A DNA stretch of 13,075 nucleotides from Actinomycetes bacterium (GTDB taxonomy: Bacteria; Actinomycetota; Actinomycetes; Actinomycetales; Cellulomonadaceae): the NCBI GenBank assembly GCA_023388235.1, contig JAEWGQ010000197.1:1-13075 (forward strand), in the 5' to 3' direction. A program made the translations under genes and the position numbers. Below are positions 1 through 7,990 of this stretch, in pieces. How positions within the stretch are numbered: position 1 is the stretch's first letter; each line of letters starts with the position of its first letter. Under the pieces are notes generated by a model. It made no database searches. It saw only the letters and a program-made list of their open reading frames with translations, and was not told the DNA's origin.

Positions 1-938
1 GCCCGGACGCGTCGGGGCCCACCCTGACCGTCGCGGCCGTCGCCGGGCGCCTGGGCGTCGCGCCGGCGACGCTGCGCACGTGGGACCGCCGCTACGGCCT
101 CGGTCCGTCGGAGCACACCGCCGGCGCGCACCGCCGGTACAGCGTGCTGGACGTCGCCCGCCTGATGACCATGCGGTCGCTCACGCTCGACGGCGTCCCG
201 CCCTCGGACGCCGCGCGCATCGCCCGCGAGGGCGGCGCCGCCCCGGCCCCGGCCCCGGCGCCCGTGCGGCACCTCACCGCCGTGCCGGACGTGCGCCGCG
301 ACGGGGCCGAGGAGCCGCGCCCGGACGTCCCCGCGACCCCGACCGCGGTGATCGACGCGGCCCTGCGCGCGGACGCCGTCGCCGTGACGCGCCTGCTGGC
401 CCTCGGCCCCGGGGACGACCTGGCGCGCTGGTGGTCGGACCTGGTGCAGCCCGCCCGCGCGGGCATCGCCTCCCGCACGGTGCTGGCCCGCCCCGGTGAC
501 GAGCCGGACGCCCTGGTGGTCGCCGCCGCGCTCGCGGTGCTGCGCGAGCGCTCCGGGCACGTGCCGGCGCACCCGTCGCGCCGGCGCATCGTGCTGCTGC
601 TGGCCGCCCCGGGCGAACCGCGCCCGCTCGCCCTGCACGTGCTGGCGGGCGCCCTCGCCGACGCGGGGGTGGACGCCCGGGTGGTCGCGGGCCCGACCGG
701 GCGGCACCGGCTGCTGGAGATCGCCGCGATGACCGCGCCGTCCGCCGTCGTGCTCAGCAGCGAGCTGCCGGCGCCGGACCTGGGGATGGTCGCCGCGCTC
801 GCGGAGCAGCACCCCGACCTGCCGGTGTTCGCGATGGTCCCCGACGAGGCGGCCGCCCTGGTCCCGCTGGGCCGGCAGGTGCACCGCGTGCGCACGGTCC
901 CGGGCCTGGTGCACGAGGTGCTGGCCGTCTGCGGCTGA
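1..938 (+). CDS. MerR-family regulator with degenerate cobalamin-binding-like domain, 5' partial
   Basis: The reading frame is open from base 3 to a TGA at 936-938 (311 visible residues); the true start lies upstream of the window. Visible residues 8-66 form a MerR winged helix-turn-helix with the LGVAPATLRTWDRRYGL block typical of the CarH/LitR branch, so DNA binding as a dimer is expected. An Ala/Pro-rich linker (about 73-115) leads to an alpha-helical middle and a C-terminal Rossmann-like domain (about 197-310) that resembles the B12-binding domain of that branch. In CarH/LitR proteins the region reads GExH, and the His ligates cobalamin. Here the aligned segment is GEPR (bases 612-623), so the His is replaced by Arg at visible residue 207. 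I infer a cobalamin-independent regulator or one with a different ligand. The target is unknown; the next gene and its upstream inverted repeat are candidates. Confidence 0.85.
   Translation, partial: PDASGPTLTVAAVAGRLGVAPATLRTWDRRYGLGPSEHTAGAHRRYSVLDVARLMTMRSLTLDGVPPSDAARIAREGGAAPAPAPAPVRHLTAVPDVRRDGAEEPRPDVPATPTAVIDAALRADAVAVTRLLALGPGDDLARWWSDLVQPARAGIASRTVLARPGDEPDALVVAAALAVLRERSGHVPAHPSRRRIVLLLAAPGEPRPLALHVLAGALADAGVDARVVAGPTGRHRLLEIAAMTAPSAVVLSSELPAPDLGMVAALAEQHPDLPVFAMVPDEAAALVPLGRQVHRVRTVPGLVHEVLAVCG
241..258 (+). repeat. Three tandem CCCCGG hexamers inside the MerR linker
   Basis: The hexamer CCCCGG occurs three times in a row and encodes part of the APAPAPAP linker between the DNA-binding and sensor domains. 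Gain or loss of a unit keeps the frame and would only change linker length. Confidence 0.6.
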
Positions 939-944
939 CCGATC

Positions 945-959
945 CGTGAGCGCTTCACG
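945..959. promoter_or_regulatory. Perfect 5-5-5 inverted repeat upstream of the BldM-like gene
   Basis: CGTGA, five bases (GCGCT), then TCACG. It lies 6 bases after the MerR stop codon and ends just before the putative -35 element at 961. It could be an operator for MerR, the BldM-like protein or another factor. The stem is short for a terminator, but that is not excluded. Confidence 0.35.
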
Positions 960-960
960 C

Positions 961-987
961 TAACGTCGCGCCCGATCCGGCCGATAC
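961..987 (+). promoter_or_regulatory. Sigma-28/WhiG/FliA-type promoter candidate
   Basis: TAAC at 961-964, then exactly 15 bases, then GCCGATAC at 980-987. The known consensus for the FliA/SigD/WhiG class is TAAA-N15-GCCGATAA, so 10 of 12 positions match at the preferred spacing. This stands out in such GC-rich DNA. It would give a leader of roughly 45 bases before the ATG at 1040. A competing reading is TAACGT (961-966) as an ordinary -10 box, but no good -35 box precedes it. Confidence 0.5.
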
Positions 988-1039
988 AGGAGGGAAGCCG
1001 GATCCGCCAGGGTCCGGCGGGAGCGAGAGGCGGAGGTCG

Positions 1040-3302
<2,263 letters not shown>

Positions 3303-3309
3303 GACGACG

Positions 3310-3344
3310 GGAGGGGCCGGGCGCGCACCGCGCCCGGCCCCTCC
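3310..3344. terminator. Bidirectional terminator between guaB and the MurA-like gene
   Basis: A perfect 15-bp GC-rich stem (3310-3324 with 3330-3344) with a 5-base loop, centred in the 55-base gap between two convergent genes. There is no clear T run on either strand, as is common in high-GC actinobacteria. Confidence 0.85.
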
Positions 3345-3357
3345 TGCGTGCCCGGGG

Positions 3358-4953
3358 TCAGTCCCGGAAGGTCTCGATCTGCGCGCCGAGCTCCACGAGC
3401 CGCTCCTGGAGCTGCTCGTAGCCGCGGGCGATGATGTCGACGTTGCGCAGCACGCTGGTGCCCTTGGCGGCGAGCATCGCGAGCAGGATCACGACGGCGG
3501 GCCGCAGCGCGGGCGGGCAGGACACCTCGGCGCCGGACCATCGGGTGGGTCCGGTGACCTGCAGGCGGTGCGCGTCGAGCAGGCGCACGTCGGCCCCGAG
3601 GCGGGTGAGGTCGGTCAGGTGGATGGCCCGGCCCTCGTAGACCCAGTCGTGCACGAGGGTCGACCCGGTCGCGCACGCCGCGATCACCGCGAAGAACGGC
3701 AGGTTGTCGATGTTGAGGCCGGGGAACGGCATGGGGTGGATCTTGTCGAGCGGCGCCCGCAGCTCGCTGGGGTGCACCGTGATGTCCACCAGCCGCGTGC
3801 GGCCGTTGTGCGCGGTGTACTCCTCGGACAGCGTGTAGCGCAGGCCCATCTCGGACAGGGTCGCGAGCTCGATCTCCATGAACTCGATCGGCACCCGGCC
3901 GACGGTGATCTCCGAGCCGGTGACGATGCCGGCGGTGAGCAGGCTCATGGCCTCGACCGGGTCCTCGGACACCGCGTACTCCACGTCGGCGTCGATGTCG
4001 GCCCGCCCGTGCACGCGCAGCGTGGTGGTGCCGATGCCCTCGACGCGCACGCCCAGCAGCTCCAGGTAGAAGCACAGGTCCTGGACCATGTAGTTCGGGC
4101 TGGCGTTGCGGATGGTGGTGACGCCCGGGCGGCGGGCCGCGGCCATCAGGGCGTTCTCGGTGACGGTGTCGCCGCGCTCGGTGAGCACGATCGACAGGTT
4201 CTCGGTGCCGGGGTCGGTGACGCGGGCGAGGTAGCGGCCGCCGCTGGCGGTCACGGACAGGCCGAACGGGCGCAGCGCGATCATGTGCGGCTCGACGGTG
4301 CGGGAGCCGAGGTCGCAGCCGCCGGCGTAGGGGAGCCGGAACTCGTCCTGCTGCCCGAGGAGCGGGCCGAAGAACATGATGATCGACCGGGTGCGGCGGG
4401 CGGCGTCGACGTCGATGGCCTCGAGGTCGAGGTCCTTCGGCACGACGATCTCGAGGTCGCGGCCGTCGGCGGACCAGGTGGCGCGCACGCCGACGGACCG
4501 CAGGACGTCGACGATCCGGTCGACCTCGACGATCCGCGCGACGTTCTTGAGCCGGGTGGTGCCGCGGTTGAGCAGCGAGGCGCACAGCAGCGCCACGGCG
4601 CCGTTCTTCGAGGTGTTCACGTCGAGCCGGCCGCTCAGCCGCGCCCCGCCCTGCACGCGCAGGTGGGTGTGCTGCGGGCCGCCGAGCGTGACGATGGGGG
4701 AGTCGAGCGCGGCCCCGATCCGGGTGAGCATGTCGAGGCTGACGTTCTGCGCGCCCTGCTCGATGCGGTGCACGGCGGACTGGCTGGTGCCGAGCAGCTC
4801 GGCGAGCTGGGTCTGCGTCAGGCCGCGGTGGCGGCGCGCGGACCGGACGAGCGAGCCCACGTGCGCGAGCTGCTCCGGGAGGGTGGGGGTGACGGCGGGG
4901 AGGGACGAGGTCACCGTGGGCACGGTTCCGGTCGCCGGGTTGGTCAGGGTCAC
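3358..4953 (-). CDS. XRE helix-turn-helix / MurA-like enolpyruvyl transferase fusion
   Basis: About 531 residues. A Thr/Pro-rich tail (1-27) precedes a Cro/C1 (XRE) helix-turn-helix (about 28-84, LTQTQLAELLGTSQSAVHRI), then a full EPSP/MurA fold (about 96-531). MurA transfers enolpyruvyl from PEP to UDP-GlcNAc, the first committed step of peptidoglycan synthesis. Against E. coli MurA the key residues are present: Lys116-Asn117 (K22/N23), Cys213 in GGCDLGSR (C115), Arg218 (R120), Asp416 (D305, after a 3-residue insertion) and Arg484 (R397). The enzyme is therefore probably active rather than a pseudo-enzyme. The start is GTG 4953, which lies exactly six bases after a TAGCGT -10 box with no Shine-Dalgarno sequence; GTG 4956 directly before it is the alternative and adds one residue. 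The fusion to a DNA-binding domain, with a palindrome over its own promoter, suggests self-regulation or metabolite-sensing transcription control. It may be a second MurA rather than the housekeeping copy. Confidence 0.9.
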   Translation of the reverse strand: MTLTNPATGTVPTVTSSLPAVTPTLPEQLAHVGSLVRSARRHRGLTQTQLAELLGTSQSAVHRIEQGAQNVSLDMLTRIGAALDSPIVTLGGPQHTHLRVQGGARLSGRLDVNTSKNGAVALLCASLLNRGTTRLKNVARIVEVDRIVDVLRSVGVRATWSADGRDLEIVVPKDLDLEAIDVDAARRTRSIIMFFGPLLGQQDEFRLPYAGGCDLGSRTVEPHMIALRPFGLSVTASGGRYLARVTDPGTENLSIVLTERGDTVTENALMAAARRPGVTTIRNASPNYMVQDLCFYLELLGVRVEGIGTTTLRVHGRADIDADVEYAVSEDPVEAMSLLTAGIVTGSEITVGRVPIEFMEIELATLSEMGLRYTLSEEYTAHNGRTRLVDITVHPSELRAPLDKIHPMPFPGLNIDNLPFFAVIAACATGSTLVHDWVYEGRAIHLTDLTRLGADVRLLDAHRLQVTGPTRWSGAEVSCPPALRPAVVILLAMLAAKGTSVLRNVDIIARGYEQLQERLVELGAQIETFRD

Positions 4954-4965
4954 CACTCGACGCTA
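4951..4965 (-). promoter_or_regulatory. Leaderless promoter of the XRE-MurA fusion
   Basis: On the minus strand TAGCGT (plus-strand 4960-4965) is followed by six bases and a GTG at 4953-4951. This is the same TAnnnT-N6-RTG layout seen at guaB and guaB3. The -35 position (about 4983-4988) has no good consensus, which suggests a weak or factor-dependent promoter. Confidence 0.5.
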
Positions 4966-4981
4966 TCTCATGGATGAGATA
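4964..4981. promoter_or_regulatory. 18-base palindromic operator candidate at the XRE-MurA promoter
   Basis: TATCTCATGGATGAGATA is a perfect 8-2-8 inverted repeat, strikingly AT-rich for this DNA. It overlaps the first bases of the -10 box and fills the spacer toward the -35 position, where a bound repressor would block RNA polymerase. Size and symmetry suit an XRE-family dimer. Autoregulation by the adjacent fusion protein is inferred. Confidence 0.65.
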
Positions 4982-5011
4982 TCGGCGCGCGGGCGGATGG
5001 GGAGATCGTGT

Positions 5012-5026
5012 GTCCGCCCGGCGGAC
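5012..5026. terminator. Inverted repeat downstream of the exonuclease gene
   Basis: A perfect 7-1-7 repeat, GTCCGCC-C-GGCGGAC, about 40 bases past the exonuclease stop on the minus strand and upstream of the XRE-MurA promoter. It could end exonuclease transcription or be a second protein-binding site for the promoter. No T run follows. Confidence 0.4.
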
Positions 5027-5065
5027 GCCCCTCACCCCACGTCACCGACGAGATGACGGCGCAGG

Positions 5066-5854
5066 TCAGGCGATCAGGGTGTCCTGGATCGGCCGCCCCG
5101 CGAACGGCCGCGCGCGGGCCGGGTCGTGCGCGGGCGGGGCCAGCACCCCGCGCCGGCCGCGGCTCGGCCACGCGGACTCGGCGCCCGGGCCGTCGTGCCC
5201 CCGCTCGGCGCGCCACGCGTTGAACGCCTCCGCCCACGCCCGGTGCGCGGTGACCTGGTAGTCGTGCAGCGACACCAGGTCGAGCTCCCCGAGGTGCGGG
5301 TACCGGCCGACGATGCGCTCGAGCACGTCGAGGGTCGCGACGACGTCCACGTCCGCGGTGTGCAGGTTCTCGGTGTCGACCACCTGGTACACGCCGCACA
5401 GGTCGACGAGCTTGCGCTTGCCCCGCCGGTACCGGTCCTCCGCCCGGTCGAGCACCAGCGGGTCGATGACGGGCCGCACCTCCCCGTCCAGGCGGTCCTC
5501 GACGGTCGGGAGGTGGTGCCGGCGCAGCTCGGCCTCGAGCAGGCACAGGTCGAACGAGGCGTTGTAGGCGACCACCGGGGTGCCGTCGCGCACGGCGTCC
5601 GCGATGAGGCCGGCGATCTCGTCGAGGGCGGGCCGCGGCGCGACCCCGTGCTCGCGGGCGTGCGCGGTGCTGATGCCGTGGATGGCGCTCGCGGCCTCGG
5701 GGATGGGGACGCCCGGGTCGATCAGCCAGGTCCGCACGTCGGTGCCGCCCGCGTGCCGGCGCACCAGCGCGGCGGTGACGATGCGGTCGTGGTCGACGTC
5801 GACGCCCGTGGTCTCGGTGTCGAAGCCGAGCAGCGGTCCGTCGGTCCAGGTCAT
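5066..5854 (-). CDS. DEDDh-family 3'-5' exonuclease (DnaQ-like)
   Basis: 262 residues. Exonuclease domain of the DnaQ/RNase T superfamily, which removes nucleotides from 3' ends with two metal ions. All motifs are present: ExoI FDTETTG (Asp12, Glu14), ExoII YNASFDLCLLEAEL (Asp102), ExoIII HTADVD (His165, Asp170; the DEDDh type). The domain covers about residues 7-180. A further region to about 215 may be helical, and a basic, Pro-rich tail (about 225-262) shows no known domain. The start is ATG 5854, preceded by AGGAAGGAG (5862-5870) at good spacing; upstream codons in frame have no ribosome site. It is a stand-alone protein, not fused to a polymerase or to a UvrC-like nuclease. It is divergent from the DJ-1 gene with a 160-base gap, and upstream of the XRE-MurA gene on the same strand. 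The substrate is unknown; repair, RNA trimming or nucleotide scavenging are all possible. Confidence 0.9.
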   Translation of the reverse strand: MTWTDGPLLGFDTETTGVDVDHDRIVTAALVRRHAGGTDVRTWLIDPGVPIPEAASAIHGISTAHAREHGVAPRPALDEIAGLIADAVRDGTPVVAYNASFDLCLLEAELRRHHLPTVEDRLDGEVRPVIDPLVLDRAEDRYRRGKRKLVDLCGVYQVVDTENLHTADVDVVATLDVLERIVGRYPHLGELDLVSLHDYQVTAHRAWAEAFNAWRAERGHDGPGAESAWPSRGRRGVLAPPAHDPARARPFAGRPIQDTLIA

Positions 5855-5973
5855 GCGTCCGCTCCTTCCTGCGCCGCCAGCATCGCACCGACCGCCCACG
5901 CGGCCGAGGACCCCGCCCGGCCTGTCGCGGGCCCGGATGCGCGCGGCCGCCGCCGGGGTGAGGGTGGAGGGAG

Positions 5974-5998
5974 CCCCGCGACCGCGGGGGACCCCCCG
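5974..5998 (+). promoter_or_regulatory. Overlapping inverted repeats in the leader of the DJ-1 gene
   Basis: CCCCGCG (5974-5980) can pair with CGCGGGG (5983-5989), while the same G run can instead pair with the C run at 5992-5998, just before the AAGGAG at 6004. The two pairings exclude each other and the loops are tight. A role in translation control is only a possibility. The rest of the 160-base divergent gap shows no recognisable -10 box on either strand. Confidence 0.2.
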
Positions 5999-6014
5999 AA
6001 GCGAAGGAGACGTC

Positions 6015-6569
6015 ATGGCACGCCTGACCGGCCGCACCGTCGCGTTCCTCACCAGCGAGAAGGGCGTCGAGGAGCCCGAGCTGACCACGCCCTGGCAGGC
6101 CGTGGCCGACGAGGGCGGCACCCCGGTGCTCGTGTCCGCGCAGCCCGGCACCGTGAGCGCGGTGAACAACGACCTGGACCCGGGCGGCGACTACCCGGTC
6201 GACCGCACGCTGGACTCCGTGTCCGCCGACGACTTCGACGCGCTCGTCATCCCGGGCGGCACCGTCAACGCCGACACCCTGCGCACCCAGGAGGGCGCGC
6301 AGGCGCTGGTCCGGGCGTTCGTCGCGGCGGGCAAGCCCGTGGCCGCGATCTGCCACGGGCCGTGGACGCTGATCGAGGCGGGCGTCGTGGACGGCGTCAC
6401 CCTCACGTCGTACCCGAGCCTGGCGACCGACCTGCGCAACGCCGGGGCGCAGTGGGTGGACCGCGAGGTGGTGGTCTCCCCGGCGGGGAGCAGCACGCTC
6501 GTCACGTCCCGGAACCCCGACGACCTGCCGGCGTTCTGCGCGGCCGTCGTGGACGCGGTCGCGGGCTGA
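6015..6569 (+). CDS. DJ-1/PfpI superfamily protein
   Basis: 184 residues, a single alpha/beta domain of the class I glutamine amidotransferase-like fold, close to PfpI/YhbO/YraA proteins. The nucleophile elbow AAICHGPWTL gives Cys113 followed by His114, and VEEPEL near the N-terminus supplies the conserved Glu (Glu19) that contacts the cysteine. IPGG (79-82) is the usual loop before it. Members have been described as intracellular proteases, chaperones or methylglyoxal/glyoxalase-type enzymes; the exact activity is disputed, so only the family is assigned. A role in stress or carbonyl defence is the usual expectation. ATG 6015 has AAGGAG at 6004-6009. It is transcribed divergently from the exonuclease and closed by a hairpin that abuts the guaB3 promoter. 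Confidence 0.92.
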   Translation: MARLTGRTVAFLTSEKGVEEPELTTPWQAVADEGGTPVLVSAQPGTVSAVNNDLDPGGDYPVDRTLDSVSADDFDALVIPGGTVNADTLRTQEGAQALVRAFVAAGKPVAAICHGPWTLIEAGVVDGVTLTSYPSLATDLRNAGAQWVDREVVVSPAGSSTLVTSRNPDDLPAFCAAVVDAVAG

Positions 6570-6576
6570 GCGTCCC

Positions 6577-6616
6577 CCGGCGCGGACGTCCCCGGCGGCG
6601 GGGGCGTCCGCGCCGG
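6577..6616 (+). terminator. Terminator hairpin after the DJ-1 gene, abutting the guaB3 -10 box
   Basis: CCGGCGCGGACG (6577-6588) pairs with 6605-6616. After one bulged T, four more C-G pairs (6590-6593 with 6601-6604) close a 7-base loop. The last base of the stem is directly followed by the guaB3 -10 box at 6617. Confidence 0.8.
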
Positions 6617-6631
6617 TAGCCTGGGCCGGTG
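6617..6631 (+). promoter_or_regulatory. Leaderless promoter of guaB3
   Basis: TAGCCT (6617-6622), six bases, then GTG at 6629. There is no Shine-Dalgarno sequence. The region where a -35 box would lie is inside the loop of the preceding hairpin and does not match the consensus. The layout is the same as at guaB. Confidence 0.55.
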
Positions 6632-7753
6632 AGCAACGAGATCGAGATCGGCCGCGGCAAGCGCGGACGGCGCGCGTACTCCTTCGACGACATCGCGGTG
6701 GTGCCCTCGCGGCGCACGCGGGACCCGGAGGAGGTCTCCGTCGGCTGGCAGATCGACGCCTACCACTTCGACCTGCCGGTGCTCGCCGCGCCGATGGACT
6801 CCGTGATGAGCCCGGCGACGGCCGTGGCGCTCGGGCGGGCCGGCGGCCTCGGCGTCCTGGACCTCGAGGGGCTGTGGACGCGCTACGACGACCCGGAGCC
6901 CCTGCTGGCGCAGATCGCCGAGCTGCCGGCGGCCGAGGCGACCGCCCGCATGCAGGAGGTCTACTCCGCGCCGATCCAGCCGGAGCTGATCCGCCGCCGC
7001 ATCGGGGAGATCCGCGACGCGGGGGTGACCGTGGCCGGCGCCCTGTCGCCGCAGCGCACGCAGGAGTTCTGGAAGGACGTCGTCGACGCCGGCGTCGACC
7101 TGTTCGTCATCCGCGGCACCACGGTGTCGGCCGAGCACGTGTCCGGCCGGGCCGAGCCGCTCAACCTCAAGCGCTTCATCTACGAGCTCGACGTGCCGGT
7201 GATCGTCGGCGGGGCGTCCACGTACACCGCGGCCCTGCACCTCATGCGGACCGGGGCCGCGGGCGTGCTCGTCGGCTTCGGCGGCGGTGCGGCGCACACC
7301 ACCCGGGTCTCCCTGGGCATCCACGCCCCGATGGCGACGGCCGTCGCCGACGTCGCCGCGGCGCGCCGGGACTACCTGGACGAGTCCGGCGGCCGCTACG
7401 TGCACGTCATCGCGGACGGCGGGGTGGGGCGGTCGGGCGACCTGGTCAAGGCCGTGGCGTGCGGCGCGGACGCCGTGATGCTCGGCGCGGCGCTGGCGCG
7501 GGCGACCGACGCCCCCGGGCAGGGCTGGCACTGGGGCCCCGAGGCGCACCACCCGCACCTGCCGCGCGGCGAGCGGGTCCAGGTGGGCCAGGCGGGCACG
7601 CTGCAGCAGGTGCTGTTCGGCCCCGGCCACACCGCGGACGGCACGCTGAACCTCATCGGCGCGCTGCGCCGGGCGATGGCGACGACCGGGTACTCGGACC
7701 TCAAGGAGTTCCAGCGCGTGGAGATCGTCGTCTCCCCGTACCAGCCGCGCTGA
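6629..7753 (+). CDS. guaB3: GuaB3 family IMPDH-related protein
   Basis: 374 residues. A TIM barrel of the IMPDH/GMP reductase family without CBS domains, matching actinobacterial GuaB3. Recognisable blocks are APMDSVMSP (54-62), VIVGGASTYT, the substrate-phosphate loop IADGGVGRSGD, and a long conserved C-terminus ending YSDLKEFQRVEIVVSPYQPR. In the loop that carries the catalytic Cys of IMPDH (GPGSICTTR) this protein reads GGGAAHTTR, so His223 replaces Cys; bases 7289-7303 confirm this. Classical IMPDH chemistry through a covalent thioimidate therefore seems impossible. A regulatory, GMP reductase-like or other purine function is open. I believe the His is shared by actinobacterial GuaB3 while cyanobacterial GuaB3 keeps Cys, but this is from memory. 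The GTG start fits the leaderless promoter. It is normally a neighbour of guaB; here three genes intervene. Confidence 0.92.
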   Translation: MSNEIEIGRGKRGRRAYSFDDIAVVPSRRTRDPEEVSVGWQIDAYHFDLPVLAAPMDSVMSPATAVALGRAGGLGVLDLEGLWTRYDDPEPLLAQIAELPAAEATARMQEVYSAPIQPELIRRRIGEIRDAGVTVAGALSPQRTQEFWKDVVDAGVDLFVIRGTTVSAEHVSGRAEPLNLKRFIYELDVPVIVGGASTYTAALHLMRTGAAGVLVGFGGGAAHTTRVSLGIHAPMATAVADVAAARRDYLDESGGRYVHVIADGGVGRSGDLVKAVACGADAVMLGAALARATDAPGQGWHWGPEAHHPHLPRGERVQVGQAGTLQQVLFGPGHTADGTLNLIGALRRAMATTGYSDLKEFQRVEIVVSPYQPR

Positions 7754-7762
7754 CCTGCGCCG

Positions 7763-7802
7763 CGACGGCCCCTCGCTCACGCCGGGCGGGGGGCCGCCGT
7801 CG
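7763..7802 (+). terminator. Terminator hairpin after guaB3
   Basis: CGACGGC (7763-7769) pairs with GCCGTCG (7796-7802). Inside, a C run and a G run can extend the stem. It begins nine bases after the stop codon. No T run follows. Confidence 0.65.
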
Positions 7803-7860
7803 TGCCCGGCGTAGGCCCGGTTCTGCGGTTGTGCCCGGCTCGAAGCCCGAGTGGGTCCGA

Positions 7861-7882
7861 ATGTGTGGGAATTGGTTGACAT
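7861..7882. promoter_or_regulatory. Operator candidate over the -35 box of the polyol operon
   Basis: ATGT (7861-7864) and ACAT (7879-7882) are placed symmetrically around a central AATT (7870-7873), giving a 22-base dyad that covers TTGACA. The region is unusually AT-rich. A 7-base direct repeat GGGTCCG also flanks it (7853-7859 and 7884-7890, 31 bases apart). This would suit a repressor; the DeoR-type protein encoded downstream is one candidate. Confidence 0.4.
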
Positions 7883-7904
7883 CGGGTCCGGTTGCCGCCA
7901 CGCT
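7876..7904 (+). promoter_or_regulatory. Promoter of the polyol PTS operon
   Basis: TTGACA at 7876-7881 is a perfect -35 box. Seventeen bases later CACGCT (7899-7904) keeps the A at position 2 and the T at position 6 of a -10 box. Transcription would start about 80 bases upstream of the dehydrogenase ATG. Confidence 0.55.
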
Positions 7905-7990
7905 GATCCCCGGATGCGGACGGCGGGACCGTCCTGCGCCGAGGACGGGAGCCGCACGGTCGCGGCCCCGACGACAGCCGGAGGAGAGCG

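Noticed and set aside
961..966. TAACGT as an ordinary housekeeping -10 box
   Set aside because: Possible, but it has no -35 partner, while the same bases form the upstream half of a much better sigma-28-type match; kept only as an alternative.
4974..4976. ATG on the minus strand (plus-strand 4969-4971) within the palindrome as a start for XRE-MurA
   Set aside because: It reads ATG-AGA-TAG and stops at once.
5855..6169. Upstream extension of the exonuclease frame
   Set aside because: It would run into the opposite DJ-1 gene, and a strong AGGAAGGAG site precedes the ATG at 5854.
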